DNA of 64,000 nucleotides from JABDBE01 sp049585795 (GCA_049585795.1 JBAVAQ010000021.1:1-64000); one strand, 5' to 3'. Counted from the first letter of the stretch, positions 54,345-63,460 are shown. The notes: generated by a model not told the origin, from the letters alone. A program made the numbers and translations.

Positions 54345-55157
54345 GTGTCCTCACCCCCAAACCCGTGGTCTGATCCCGATTTGCATTCCGCCCCAGGACC
54401 GACGGGGCCCCTGAGTGACATCGATTCCGAGAACCCGGTTTGGAGCGGATGGGATGTGCTGCAAATCGTATTGCTTACGGTCGTCTCGGTTTCTGTTTTT
54501 CTCCCCGTCGTTGCTTTCGCAGCGCAGCGATTTCTGTATCCCAAGGTTGCCTTTCTGCAAGTTGTGACCTACCCGCTGGTGACCGTGGTCGGCCAGGGGT
54601 TGGCCTATCTCTTGATTCTCGCGTTCATGGTTGCCATCGTGAAGCGCGTGCCCGACCGGGATTTCTGGCAAGCTGTCCGCTGGAACTGGCCGAAACATTG
54701 GTCAAACTTCTTACTGGCCGGAATGCTGCTGTCGTTTGCGTTGCAAGGGATCGCGCATGTTCTTCCCATGCCGAAAGAACTTCCAATGGACCGTTTCTTC
54801 CGAACGCCCGGCGAAGCCTGGGCCCTATCGCTGTTCGGCATAACTTTCGCGCCACTGCTCGAAGAATTTTTTTTTCGTGGATTTCTTTATCCAGTTCTGG
54901 TTCGCCGGTTCGGTATTGCCATCGCAGTTTTTGCGACGGCAGCAAGTTTTGGCCTGATTCACGCTCCACAACTGGGACGCGCCTGGGGTCCGGTGCTTGT
55001 GATATTCATGGTGGGCTTGGCGCTGACCGTCGTCCGCGCCGTCACCAAGTCCGTCGCCGCCAGCCTGATTATGCACATGGCCTACAACGCCACGCTCTCG
55101 GTCTTGCTCTTCATCGGAACCGACGGATTTCGCCACTTGGAGAGGCTCAATCAGTGA
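54345..55157 (+). CDS. CPBP family intramembrane metalloprotease
   Basis: A 270-residue polytopic protein with GTG start at 54345 and a proline-rich N terminus. About seven hydrophobic helices and the CPBP (Abi/CAAX-protease-like) motifs are present: EEFFFRGFLY (EExxxR), FGLIHAPQ (second His) and HMAYN. Members cleave membrane peptides or act in immunity; the substrate is unknown. The next gene on this strand, pyrE, is 122 bases away. Confidence 0.93.
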   Translation: MSSPPNPWSDPDLHSAPGPTGPLSDIDSENPVWSGWDVLQIVLLTVVSVSVFLPVVAFAAQRFLYPKVAFLQVVTYPLVTVVGQGLAYLLILAFMVAIVKRVPDRDFWQAVRWNWPKHWSNFLLAGMLLSFALQGIAHVLPMPKELPMDRFFRTPGEAWALSLFGITFAPLLEEFFFRGFLYPVLVRRFGIAIAVFATAASFGLIHAPQLGRAWGPVLVIFMVGLALTVVRAVTKSVAASLIMHMAYNATLSVLLFIGTDGFRHLERLNQ

Positions 55158-55279
55158 TAGCTGGTGGAAGCGACGGGCGTCCCCGCCTGTCCGCTACGAT
55201 GAGGCTCAGGCTCGGGAGAGCGGAGGAAGCCCCCGAGGCCTAAAGCCTAACGCCCGCTTCATGCTATCTTAGATTTTCC

Positions 55280-55948
55280 ATGTCTTCCGCCCGTCAGGAA
55301 CTGTTGCGTCTTCTGGCTACGAAATCTTTTCGTTTGGGAGAATTCAAACTCTCGTCGGGGGGGACCAGCGACTACTACATCGATTGCCGCACCACAACTT
55401 TGGACGCGCGCGGTTCGCAGCTGACCGGCCAGGTATTTCTGGAAGAAATTCAGCGGCGCGGATGGCGGCCGCAGGCTATCGGCGGCCTGACCATGGGAGC
55501 CGATCCGATCGTCATTGCCGTCGCTGTAACCAGCGGTGAAATTCACGGTTTTCTTGTCCGCAAAGCTGAAAAGCAGCACGGCACCGGACGGCGGATTGAA
55601 GGCTTTCGAGAAAAGGGCGTGCGGGTCGTGATTGTGGACGACGTTTGCACCACAGGCGCTTCCACCGTTCAAGCGATCGAAGTGGCGCGTGAATTTGGAT
55701 TTGAAATCGCTGGCGTGATGTGCCTGGTCGAGCGCGAAGAGGCCGTGGGACGTGTGAATGTCGAGAAAGCTGCCGCGCCGGCGCCGTTTGTTTCGATATT
55801 CACCGCTACCGACGTGCGCCGCGAACACTTGCTGCAAAGGAACGACACAGCTCCCCCGATCTTCGCAGTTGCTGCCAGTTGCGAGTTGTGCGGCAGACCC
55901 TCGGTGACGAACATGCCGCGGAACCGCTGCGAAGTACATAGGACCTAA
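55280..55948 (+). CDS. pyrE: orotate phosphoribosyltransferase
   Basis: A 222-residue PyrE that converts orotate and PRPP to orotidine 5'-monophosphate in pyrimidine synthesis. The PRPP-binding loop VVIVDDVCTTGAST is near residues 115-128, with LSSGGTSDYYIDCR at the N terminus. The C-terminal extension (about 45 residues, with a CELCG pair) is longer than in E. coli and might bind a metal. mtnA follows 82 bases downstream on the same strand. Confidence 0.96.
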   Translation: MSSARQELLRLLATKSFRLGEFKLSSGGTSDYYIDCRTTTLDARGSQLTGQVFLEEIQRRGWRPQAIGGLTMGADPIVIAVAVTSGEIHGFLVRKAEKQHGTGRRIEGFREKGVRVVIVDDVCTTGASTVQAIEVAREFGFEIAGVMCLVEREEAVGRVNVEKAAAPAPFVSIFTATDVRREHLLQRNDTAPPIFAVAASCELCGRPSVTNMPRNRCEVHRT

Positions 55949-55949
55949 G

Positions 55950-56030
55950 AATTGAGGCATTGAGTGATTGATTCGTTGAGTCATTGGTTTTCAATCGCTC
56001 GATCACCCAATGGCTCAATCACTCAATTCT
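55950..56030. repeat. inverted repeat abutting the mtnA start
   Basis: AGAATTGAGGCATTGAGTGA on the left and CAATGGCTCAATCACTCAAT on the right (ending right before ATG 56031) form a degenerate inverted repeat with a TTGATTCGTTGAGTCATTGG centre. Same AT-rich style as the elements at 5674 and 7147. The right arm fills the position of the mtnA ribosome site, and no AGGAG-like motif is seen. Confidence 0.7.
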
Positions 56031-57089
56031 ATGATTCAAACCCTGGAATGGACTGACAAGGGCGTACGCTTCATCGATCAAACGAAGCTGCCCACCGAAG
56101 AAACCTACGTGACCTGCAAGAATTACGAGCAGGTTGCTGACGCCATCCGCAATATGGTGGTACGCGGCGCGCCCGCCATTGGCGTGGCTGCGGCCATGGG
56201 TATCGCGCTAGGCATGAAGAACTCCAAAGCCGAAACCGGAGGCGAACTCAAGCGCGATTTCGACCAGATCTGCGAAGTCATCGGCAAAACGCGTCCCACC
56301 GCGGTAAATCTTTTCTGGGCCATCCGCCGCATGAAAGACAAGTTCGAAAATCTGCGAGTGCGCCCGCTTCCGCAGATCAAGCAAGCCCTCGTCGAAGAAG
56401 CGCAACGCATGCACGCCGAAGATATCGCCGCCAACCAGGCCATGGGACGCTTCGGCGCGACGCTCATGCCCGCGAGCGGCGGTGTGCTTACTCATTGCAA
56501 TGCCGGTGCACTCGCAACTTGCGGCTATGGCACGGCGCTCGGAGTCTTTCGCGCCGCAGTCGAGCAGGGAAAGAAACTTCACGTCTACGCCGACGAAACT
56601 CGCCCTTTTTTGCAGGGATCGCGACTGACCGCCTGGGAGCTGATGAAAGATGGCATTCCGACGACGGTGATTTCCGACAACATGGCCGGCGCGATCATGA
56701 AGCAAGGCAAGATCGGAGCTATCGTGGTCGGCGCGGACCGCATCGCAGCGAACGGCGATGTAGCCAATAAAATCGGCACGTATTCGGTTGCCGTTCTCGC
56801 GAAGGAGCACAACATTCCCTTTTATGTGGCTGCGCCTCTCTCGACCATCGATTTTGAAGCGTCTGACGGCAGCAAGATTCCTATCGAACAGCGGAACGAA
56901 AAAGAAGTCACGCACATTGCCGGAAAACAGATGACTCCCGACGGAGTCGGGATCGAGAATCCCGCATTCGACGTGACCCCTGCGAAGTACGTGACCGCTA
57001 TTGTGACCGAGCGTGGAATTGCGCGGGCCCCATACGGAGAGTCGCTGGCGAAGCTGGCAGGCGTTGAGAGTGCGGCGACGAGCAGTTAG
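56031..57089 (+). CDS. mtnA: S-methyl-5-thioribose-1-phosphate isomerase
   Basis: A 352-residue eIF2B-alpha/beta/delta-like isomerase of the methionine salvage pathway. Family motifs: IRNMVVRGAPAIGVAAAMG, the catalytic Cys in THCNAGALATCGYGTALGVF, and the catalytic Asp in IVVGADRIAANGDVANKIGTY. The start at ATG 56031 (MIQTLEW) is where family members begin; ATG 56010 would read through the repeat. No other mtn genes are in the window. No clear ribosome site precedes this start. Confidence 0.95.
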   Translation: MIQTLEWTDKGVRFIDQTKLPTEETYVTCKNYEQVADAIRNMVVRGAPAIGVAAAMGIALGMKNSKAETGGELKRDFDQICEVIGKTRPTAVNLFWAIRRMKDKFENLRVRPLPQIKQALVEEAQRMHAEDIAANQAMGRFGATLMPASGGVLTHCNAGALATCGYGTALGVFRAAVEQGKKLHVYADETRPFLQGSRLTAWELMKDGIPTTVISDNMAGAIMKQGKIGAIVVGADRIAANGDVANKIGTYSVAVLAKEHNIPFYVAAPLSTIDFEASDGSKIPIEQRNEKEVTHIAGKQMTPDGVGIENPAFDVTPAKYVTAIVTERGIARAPYGESLAKLAGVESAATSS

Positions 57090-57164
57090 CATTTGGTCTT
57101 GTTAACTTTGCAGGAATGTCCAGGGACTAAATGCCAATTGCTAACTGCCAAGTACTTCCCCTTC

Positions 57165-57854
57165 ATGTATTCCATCACTCAATCTCAAGCTACATTCGAG
57201 AGCGGCGGCAAGGAAATTCGTCTGGATTGTTTCCTGCCAACTGCCCATGACCGGCACTTTCCCGCTGTAATCGGACTGCACGGATCCGGAGGTGGACACG
57301 CGCCCATGGCCGAGCCCGCGAGCCTTTTGGCCGAGCAAGGCTTTGCAGTGTACGTGCTGCATTATTTCGACCGCACGGGAACAACCGAAATCGATGGCCT
57401 GCAAACCATCTTCCGCCACTTCCCAGTCTGGATGAAAACTTTGTGGGACGCGGTCAGCTTCGTCGCCCGCCAACCGCAAGTCGACCCGGAGCGCATCGGA
57501 TTGCTGGGATTCTCCCTGGGAGCATACCTCGGGCTTTCGGCGTCTGCTATCGATTCGCGCATCCAGGCCGTGGTGGAATTCTTTGGCGGCATGCCCAAAG
57601 AGATGAGGTTTTTTGCGCGGCGTCTGTGTCCCGTACTCATTTTGCACGGCGGCCAGGACAAAACCGTCCCCGTCGAAGAAGCCTATCACCTGCAGAAAAT
57701 GCTCGAGAAAAAACAGATCGACTATGAGATGAAAATTTATCCCGGCGCAGGCCACGCTTTCACCGGCGAAATCTGGCGCGACGCCGGTCTGCGGACTGTG
57801 GCCTTCCTTGAGAAGCACCTGGCTGGCGCCAATCACAGGAAAACCGAAGCTTAA
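57165..57854 (+). CDS. dienelactone hydrolase family alpha/beta hydrolase
   Basis: A 229-residue hydrolase with the DLH fold: FPAVIGLHGSGGGH, the nucleophile elbow GLLGFSLGAYLG (Ser rather than the classical Cys of dienelactone hydrolases), HGGQDKTVPVEE with the Asp, and GAGHAFTG with the His. ATG 57165 begins the domain; the frame opens upstream at 57093 without homology. It lies directly after mtnA on the same strand with a 75-base gap. Confidence 0.92.
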   Translation: MYSITQSQATFESGGKEIRLDCFLPTAHDRHFPAVIGLHGSGGGHAPMAEPASLLAEQGFAVYVLHYFDRTGTTEIDGLQTIFRHFPVWMKTLWDAVSFVARQPQVDPERIGLLGFSLGAYLGLSASAIDSRIQAVVEFFGGMPKEMRFFARRLCPVLILHGGQDKTVPVEEAYHLQKMLEKKQIDYEMKIYPGAGHAFTGEIWRDAGLRTVAFLEKHLAGANHRKTEA

Positions 57855-57888
57855 GTTTGGCAGTGTCCTCCTGTGGGAAATCCCGAGT

Positions 57889-59448
57889 TCAACTGGCGTT
57901 GCTGGCGCCTAGTGTTTTTTCTTGCGGAACTCCGGTCAGGGTCTTCTCGACCAGGTCAGAGCAGTCATGCAGCTTTTGTAGCGGGGCACGGATCTTGTCG
58001 GCTTCCACCTTGGCTCCCCGCTGTTCGGCCAGGGTGATGACGCGTTCGGCGTTCTGGTTGACTGAGCGGCCGACTTCCAGCAGCACGACCAGCGAGTCGG
58101 CATGAAGTTTCCACAGCGATGCGGAATTCTCGGCGCGCTTGAGTTCTTCAAGTTCCGTGGTCATGCGCGCGACCACGGCGACCAGGCGCAACACCACGCG
58201 GGCGACTCCGGCGCGAACACTTTTCTCTTCCAGATAGTCGGCACAATAGGCATCGGCTTCCGCGGGCGTGAGCAGAAGATTGAAAAATCGCATGGGGACG
58301 ACCTGGCGGAATTTCGGGTCAGCCACACGCACGAAGATACGAATCGATTCCTCGATCCTGAGCAGCTTGCTTTCTTCAGTCGAAATCTGTTGTGGAGTGA
58401 CCGCCGAACGCATGGCCGGAACATCAAGCACCGGACGCCGGCTGGGGAATGCAGCCACCTTGGCTGGTGGATTGACCTTTGCAGCTGGCGGGCGAACCAG
58501 TCGCGGACTACGACGAATGGGCGGCCGTTGGTCCAGCGTCTTCTTTAACTTCGAAATGCGCCGGAACTTTTCGAGCGCGGTGCCGTAGTCGATGCGAAGC
58601 AGGTCGCTCTCGTGAAGCGCCGCAACGTGTTCGACCGTGACGTCCATGCCGTCGACGTTGCCTAGAATGCTGCCACCCTGCTCCTCGACCACTTCCGCGA
58701 AGTTCTTGATTTCAGCCGTGGACTGGTGGAACAGATCGTCGAACTTCTTGCCGAAGGCGGTGTTGTAGGGCGCGATAGTAGCTAAGACGCCGGGATGATA
58801 AAAGGAAGTGTCAAAAGACTGTTTGATTTCGCGAACGCGAGGAACGATGCCGGACTCGAGCAACGCATTGAGATCGCGGAAGCGTTCCGCTTCCTGTTGC
58901 AGGTGATCGAAAAGACGCAGAGTTTGCACGTGTTCGTCGGTCAACGAAGGAACGTCGGCGTCAGCGAGAATCTCAAGCATCGCGATCTCGAATGGCGAAA
59001 GCGGGAGAGCGCCATCGAGGCCGTAGCCGCGGCGCTCCCACTGGCCGGGCACGCGCGGATGGCGATACAGAAAAGTTGCGACCAGGTCGGTCTTGTCGCG
59101 ATGAACCTCGCTGGTCTCGCGATTGCGAGTGAAGTAGCGGAGCATCGCTTCCGCGATTTCTGGATCGGTGTCGGGCGTGAATGCCCGCCGCAGCATCGCC
59201 GGAGTAATAGCCAGGTCAAGCAAACGCAGCCAGCGATGCATACTGGACAAGGTTTCGAGGACGCTGTCGTCGCTCTGTAGCGAGATGGCTTCGAGCCCAG
59301 CGGGGACGGGAACTTCTCCGCGGACAGATTCCTGCAAGAGCTTCTCGTAGAAGCCTTGGACTGTCGCCAGAATCGCCAACTCCCACTTCGGGTCTTCTAC
59401 CACAGTCGCTCCAGCGCACTGATCCCTTTGGATTTTGGGGAGGGCCAA
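57889..59448 (-). CDS. uncharacterised 519-residue protein divergent from pqq operon
   Basis: A large soluble protein without a recognised domain. The sequence is mostly helical with repeated Leu/Arg/Glu patterns; regions of note are LLDLAITPAMLRRAF, the central GSILGNVDGMDVTVEH and a proline/arginine-rich linker (about residues 315-355) separating two helical halves. The C-terminal half (FRQVVPMRFFNLLLTPAEADAYCADYLEEK to the end) is helical too. No signal peptide. It diverges from pqqA with about 200 bases between the starts, so the two may share regulation. I do not recognise it. Confidence 0.85.
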   Translation of the reverse strand: MALPKIQRDQCAGATVVEDPKWELAILATVQGFYEKLLQESVRGEVPVPAGLEAISLQSDDSVLETLSSMHRWLRLLDLAITPAMLRRAFTPDTDPEIAEAMLRYFTRNRETSEVHRDKTDLVATFLYRHPRVPGQWERRGYGLDGALPLSPFEIAMLEILADADVPSLTDEHVQTLRLFDHLQQEAERFRDLNALLESGIVPRVREIKQSFDTSFYHPGVLATIAPYNTAFGKKFDDLFHQSTAEIKNFAEVVEEQGGSILGNVDGMDVTVEHVAALHESDLLRIDYGTALEKFRRISKLKKTLDQRPPIRRSPRLVRPPAAKVNPPAKVAAFPSRRPVLDVPAMRSAVTPQQISTEESKLLRIEESIRIFVRVADPKFRQVVPMRFFNLLLTPAEADAYCADYLEEKSVRAGVARVVLRLVAVVARMTTELEELKRAENSASLWKLHADSLVVLLEVGRSVNQNAERVITLAEQRGAKVEADKIRAPLQKLHDCSDLVEKTLTGVPQEKTLGASNAS

Positions 59449-59607
59449 GGTTAGTAAAAACTAAGGAGGGTCCGGGTGCAAGCCTGACGTAAGGACAGGA
59501 CACCAACTAGATAAGGGACATGGCCGAAAGTAACCTTGCATTAAGTCTTTTAAAATGAGGTTGTTCGTGGCCTATACTTTTCCATCGATCAAATCGGCGC
59601 CAAATTG

Positions 59608-59613
59608 TATACT
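59608..59613 (+). promoter_or_regulatory. candidate -10 box for pqqA
   Basis: TATACT at 59608-59613, about 40 bases before the pqqA start. No good -35 box is seen at the right distance, so this is weak. A further TATACT lies near 59572. Confidence 0.25.
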
Positions 59614-59652
59614 GTGCCCGTGGGTAATGTTGTTTCTACAGGGATGGAAACC

Positions 59653-59730
59653 ATGGAGTGGACAGCACCGAAGTTCGAAGAAGTAGCTTTGAATTGTGAA
59701 ATCAATTCTTACGCCTCCGCCGCACTGTAG
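59653..59730 (+). CDS. pqqA: PQQ precursor peptide PqqA
   Basis: A 25-residue peptide from ATG 59653 (or 28 from ATG 59644). The conserved core is present: FEEVALNCEINSYASA, with the Glu and Tyr of the EINSY motif (E16 and Y20 of the 25-residue form) that are cross-linked and cleaved to give PQQ. GGGATGG lies just upstream. It is the first gene of pqqABCDE and is too short for most gene callers. Confidence 0.95.
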   Translation: MEWTAPKFEEVALNCEINSYASAAL

Positions 59731-59742
59731 TCGTCGGCAAGG

Positions 59743-60666
59743 ATGCACATAAAAATCCTGGGTTCGGCCGCGGGCGGCGGGTTTCCACAGTGGAACTGCA
59801 ATTGCCGAAATTGCAGGTCTTGGCGCGATGGAACCCTTAGGGGTAAGTCCCGTACACAAACGCAGGTCGCGATATGTCAGGATAATCGCGCCTGGTTTTT
59901 GTTGAATGCCTCCCCCGATTTGCCGGCGCAGATCGGATCAACCCCGGTACTTCATCCCCGGAACCACGGGCGGAATTCTCCTATCGCCGGCGTCCTGCTA
60001 ACCAGCGGCGACGTTGACCAAGTGGCTGGATTGTTGTCCCTCCGCGAATTGCAACCCTTTCGCATTTATTGCACGCCTTCGATCCGGCGTATTCTGCAAG
60101 AAGACAACAGCCTCTTCGCCATGCTAAATCGCGTGCCCGACCAAGTATCATGGATCGACATCAGTTGCGACGGCCGCTTCGGTTTGCAAGGTGAGAGAGG
60201 GGTGGGAATCGACTGCGGCATCTTCTCGCTAGGCAAACGCTATCCGGCGTATGTTTCACAAGAGAGGCTCGCCGCTCTTAAGCCTGAGGAAGCTTTGTTG
60301 GGTGCGATATTGACATCATCATCCGGCAAACGATTGGCTTACATGCCCGCAGTTCCAGAGATCGATAATTCGTTGCTGCAGCGTCTCGAGGATGTCGATC
60401 TGCTTTTGTTCGATGGCACCTTTTGGAGCGATGAGGAATTGATTCGGGTGCAGGGAAGCGGGTCGTGGGCGCGCGAGATGGGACATATTCCCGTGTCGGG
60501 CGCAGAGGGAAGCTTGCGGAAGCTGGCGGGATTGCGGCGGCCTCGAAAAATCTTCGTGCACATCAACAACACCAATCCCATGCTGGACGAATCTGGGCCG
60601 GAGTATGCGGAAGTACGCGAAGCGGGTTGGGAAGTGGCGGAAGACGGATGGCACTTCGATCTGTAG
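59743..60666 (+). CDS. pqqB: PQQ biosynthesis protein PqqB
   Basis: A 307-residue metallo-beta-lactamase-fold protein. The N-terminal IKILGSAAGGGFPQWNC and the CNCRNC cysteine cluster, then LLTSGDVDQVAGLLSLR and the later DGTFWSDEEL and GHIPVSG, match PqqB. It is thought to hydroxylate a tyrosine-derived diglutamyl intermediate or to serve in transfer of PQQ. It starts 12 bases after pqqA. The usual His ligands are present at only part of the expected positions (for example MGHIPVS), as is common for this family. Confidence 0.96.
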   Translation: MHIKILGSAAGGGFPQWNCNCRNCRSWRDGTLRGKSRTQTQVAICQDNRAWFLLNASPDLPAQIGSTPVLHPRNHGRNSPIAGVLLTSGDVDQVAGLLSLRELQPFRIYCTPSIRRILQEDNSLFAMLNRVPDQVSWIDISCDGRFGLQGERGVGIDCGIFSLGKRYPAYVSQERLAALKPEEALLGAILTSSSGKRLAYMPAVPEIDNSLLQRLEDVDLLLFDGTFWSDEELIRVQGSGSWAREMGHIPVSGAEGSLRKLAGLRRPRKIFVHINNTNPMLDESGPEYAEVREAGWEVAEDGWHFDL

Positions 60667-60917
60667 GGCAGCAAGAAGCAGAACTATGCCAAGAACCAAA
60701 ATGGCGATCTAGCGCAGTTTGTCAAGAATGCGATCCACGCCGACCCCCGAGATCGCGGGACCGCGCGCCAGATCTTTCACCCGGCTGATGCGGGTTCAGG
60801 ATGATGTCGTTCGAGGATTTTGGGGTGTGAAAACGTTTGAGAAATTGGTGTCCAAGTGTTGACTTGCAAAGTTTGGAGGGGAATATAAAACCAGCCACGG
60901 AAACTCACGAAGCTCCG
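60667..60917. other. pqqB-pqqC gap with interspersed element
   Basis: About 250 bases without a gene. A GATCTTTCACCCGGCTGATG...GGTTCAGGATGATG element (about 60769-60804) is related to one near 40043-40078. The frame before pqqC opens at 60837 but lacks similarity. Confidence 0.5.
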
Positions 60918-61640
60918 ATGCTCTCGGCTGAGGAATTGAAGGCTCGGCTGCGGGCTGTGGGCGAAGAGTGCTATCACCACCGACATCCGTTTCACCTCAT
61001 GATGCATGAAGGTCAGTTGAGCCGGGGGCAGTTGCAGGCTTGGGCGCTGAACCGCTATTACTACCAGAGCATCATTCCGATAAAGGATTCCATCATTCTT
61101 TCGCGGAGCGACGATACGGATTTTCGACGGGCGTGGCGGAAGCGCGTGGTCGATCACGACGGAGATGCGACCCATGAAGGTGGCATCGAGCGCTGGATAA
61201 GGTTGGCGGAGGATACTGGATTGGAGCGCGGGCGCGTGTTGCGCGGTGATGAAGTGCTGCCGGGCACACGATATGCGGTGGATGCTTACTTGAGTCTGGT
61301 CAGGAACCGGAGTTTTCTCGAGGCTGTGGCTTCGTCGTTGACGGAGATGTTTTCGCGCGATCTGATCTCGCTGCGCCTGGATCGCTTGCGGCTGCACTAT
61401 CCTTGGCTTTCTGGCGGGCTGGATTATTTTACTGCGCGTCTGGATCAGGCGCCGGAAGATGCGCGATTCGCCCTGCAGTGGGTGACCGAAAATGCGCGCA
61501 CTCGGCCTGAGCAGGAGATGGCGATCGCGGCCTTGCGAGCAAAGTGTGACATTCTGTGGGCGCAGTTGGACGCGCTTTACTTTGCCTACGTGCAACCGGG
61601 ATGGCCCCCGCCCGGGGCTTTTCGGATTCAGGAGTCCTGA
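60918..61640 (+). CDS. pqqC: pyrroloquinoline-quinone synthase PqqC
   Basis: A 240-residue helical oxidase (TenA/heme-oxygenase-like fold) that performs the final ring closure and eight-electron oxidation to PQQ without a cofactor. Key segments: HHRHPFHLMMHEG, AWALNRYYYQSIIPIKDS, and the DGDATHEGGIERW motif with conserved His. ATG 60918 is the domain start; the longer frame is not conserved. Its stop is two bases before the pqqD start. Confidence 0.97.
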   Translation: MLSAEELKARLRAVGEECYHHRHPFHLMMHEGQLSRGQLQAWALNRYYYQSIIPIKDSIILSRSDDTDFRRAWRKRVVDHDGDATHEGGIERWIRLAEDTGLERGRVLRGDEVLPGTRYAVDAYLSLVRNRSFLEAVASSLTEMFSRDLISLRLDRLRLHYPWLSGGLDYFTARLDQAPEDARFALQWVTENARTRPEQEMAIAALRAKCDILWAQLDALYFAYVQPGWPPPGAFRIQES

Positions 61641-61642
61641 GC

Positions 61643-61918
61643 GTGCCCCGCCCTTCTGATTCCAGCCAGCCACGCTTTGCTTCCGGTTGCCGTTGGGGCA
61701 CTCAGGGCGAGGAACGCGTGGTGCTTTTTCCGGAAGGCATGATTCGGGTGCAAGGAACGGGGCAGAAAATTCTGGAACTCTGCGACGGGCAACGCACGGT
61801 TCCGGAGATCGTGACTGCTCTTTTGGCGACGTACAGCGGCGGCCATCGAGCGAAGATTCGAGAGGACGTTGGCAGTTTTCTGGAAGCTCTGCAGCAGAAG
61901 AGGATCGTGGATTATTAG
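61643..61918 (+). CDS. pqqD: PqqA-binding chaperone PqqD
   Basis: A 91-residue PqqD that binds PqqA and delivers it to PqqE. The core GEERVVLFPEGMIRVQGTGQKILELCDGQRTVPEI, split here into its usual winged-helix segments, is present. The start is GTG 61643, with AGGAG at about 61630 upstream, only two bases after the pqqC stop; the longer open frame overlaps pqqC. The next gene, pqqE, is separated by a gap carrying a long hairpin. Confidence 0.94.
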   Translation: MPRPSDSSQPRFASGCRWGTQGEERVVLFPEGMIRVQGTGQKILELCDGQRTVPEIVTALLATYSGGHRAKIREDVGSFLEALQQKRIVDY

Positions 61919-61985
61919 AGTCGCTGACCGAGCATGAATTTCGACTGAAAAACCGTCCTTGCATCGGCGTGTAAGATTTCATGAC

Positions 61986-62066
61986 TCCTTTGTGGACCTT
62001 CGTGTCCTTCGTGGTTCTCGCGTTTGCACTTCATCAACGACAAAGGACACAAAGGTACACAAAGGA
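61986..62066. repeat. long hairpin between pqqD and pqqE
   Basis: Arms of 24 bases (61986-62009 and 62043-62066) pair with two mismatches around a 33-base loop; the left arm starts TCCTTTGTGGACCTTCGTG and the right arm ends ACACAAAGGA. This is an interspersed element type in such genomes and lies in the middle of the pqq transcript. Confidence 0.75.
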
Positions 62067-62130
62067 TATGGGAATCGTCAAAACTCATGCTCGGTTGGTG
62101 GCTTAACAAGGCCATCGCCAGATTATTAAA

Positions 62131-63213
62131 ATGATCCCGAACCCACTAGCGTTGATTGCGGAGATTACGCATCGCTGTCCCTTGCACTGCGTGTATTGCT
62201 CGAATCCGCTGCAAATGATTGCGGCTAAGGCCGAACTCTCAACCGGCGATTGGATCCGCGTGTTTCAGGAGGCGCGGAAGCTGGGAATTCTTCATCTCCA
62301 TTTAACCGGCGGCGAGCCTGTGGCGCGGCCTGACCTGAGAGATTTGATCGAAGCGGCGCATGCCGTCGGTCTTTACACCAACCTGATCACATCAGGAATC
62401 GGTTTGCCCGAAGCGAGACTGGCGGCGCTAGTTGACTCGGGCCTCGATCACATCCAACTCAGTTTCCAGGATTCGCGGGCCGATCCCGCGAACTGGATCG
62501 CGGGCACGAAGGCACACGCGCACAAAGTTGTTTTGTCTGAGGCGATTCGACGATTCCCGGTTGCGTTCACGGTGAACCTGGTGGTGCATCGACAGAATCT
62601 CGATCATCTTGAGGAGATGATTGGGTTTGCAGAGCAGCTCAAGCCGGATCGCCTGGAGATTGCGCACGCCCAGTATTACGGCTGGGCTTTGAAGAATCGG
62701 GATACGCTGATGCCCACTCGTGTGCAGCTGGAAAACTGTATGCGCATTGTGGAAGCGGCGCAGGAACGGCTTTCGGGCCGGATGAGAATTGATTGCGTGG
62801 TTCCCGATTATTATGCGCGCTATCCCAAGGCGTGCATGGGCGGATGGGGCCGGCGGTTGCTCTTGATCGACCCGTCCGGGCAAGTGCTTCCTTGCCATGC
62901 CGCAGGAGTGATTCCGGGTATGAGTTTTGCCAATGTGCGCGAGCATTCTCTGGAATGGATATGGAGAGAATCGGCAGCCTTTCAGCGCTTTCGCGGAGAG
63001 CAATGGATGCCCGAGCCTTGCCGAAGCTGCGAGCGCCGGTCGGAAGATTTCGGCGGCTGCCGCTGCCAGGCTTTTCTGCTCACCGGCGATGCCAATGCGA
63101 CCGATCCCGTCTGTAGCCTCGCGCCCACGCATCACTTGATTGAGACAGCCCGACTGGAGGCACGCTCCGACGGCGAGCAAGTCTCGTGGTCCTACAGAAC
63201 CAATCCCGAATGA
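62131..63213 (+). CDS. pqqE: PQQ biosynthesis radical SAM enzyme PqqE
   Basis: A 360-residue radical SAM enzyme that forms the carbon-carbon bond between Glu and Tyr of PqqA. The radical SAM cluster is CPLHCVYC (C16, C20, C23). A SPASM domain follows at the C terminus with auxiliary cluster cysteines: KACMGGWG, VLPCHA, CRSCERRSEDFGGCRC and VCSLAP. Length is normal. It is the last pqq gene; no pqqF-type peptidase is adjacent. Confidence 0.97.
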   Translation: MIPNPLALIAEITHRCPLHCVYCSNPLQMIAAKAELSTGDWIRVFQEARKLGILHLHLTGGEPVARPDLRDLIEAAHAVGLYTNLITSGIGLPEARLAALVDSGLDHIQLSFQDSRADPANWIAGTKAHAHKVVLSEAIRRFPVAFTVNLVVHRQNLDHLEEMIGFAEQLKPDRLEIAHAQYYGWALKNRDTLMPTRVQLENCMRIVEAAQERLSGRMRIDCVVPDYYARYPKACMGGWGRRLLLIDPSGQVLPCHAAGVIPGMSFANVREHSLEWIWRESAAFQRFRGEQWMPEPCRSCERRSEDFGGCRCQAFLLTGDANATDPVCSLAPTHHLIETARLEARSDGEQVSWSYRTNPE

Positions 63214-63460
63214 AGTGTAAATTTTCTGCAAAAGCCATCCGAAATAGTGCAAATGTCTGCAGATTGTAAAAACATTGTCAACAGTTCGTCCGTGAGGCCG
63301 ACAGGCAGGGTGGTGGTAGTAAGCTTGTCCAGTATTGATGGGAACTTTGAATTCTGGAGCAGCTATGATGCGAGTGGAGGCAACCCGAGAAGCGACTTTG
63401 CAGCGTGCCCCAAGCACCGTGCAGAGAGCATTGGCGTACGTTAATCCGGGGGCGAACACG

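Noticed and set aside
60777..61982. 401-codon minus-strand frame across pqqC and pqqD
   Set aside because: Overlaps two well-supported genes completely and has shadow-type composition.
63247..63444. 65-codon frame between pqqE and the response regulator
   Set aside because: No family features or ribosome site; overlaps the possible upstream extension of the regulator in another frame.
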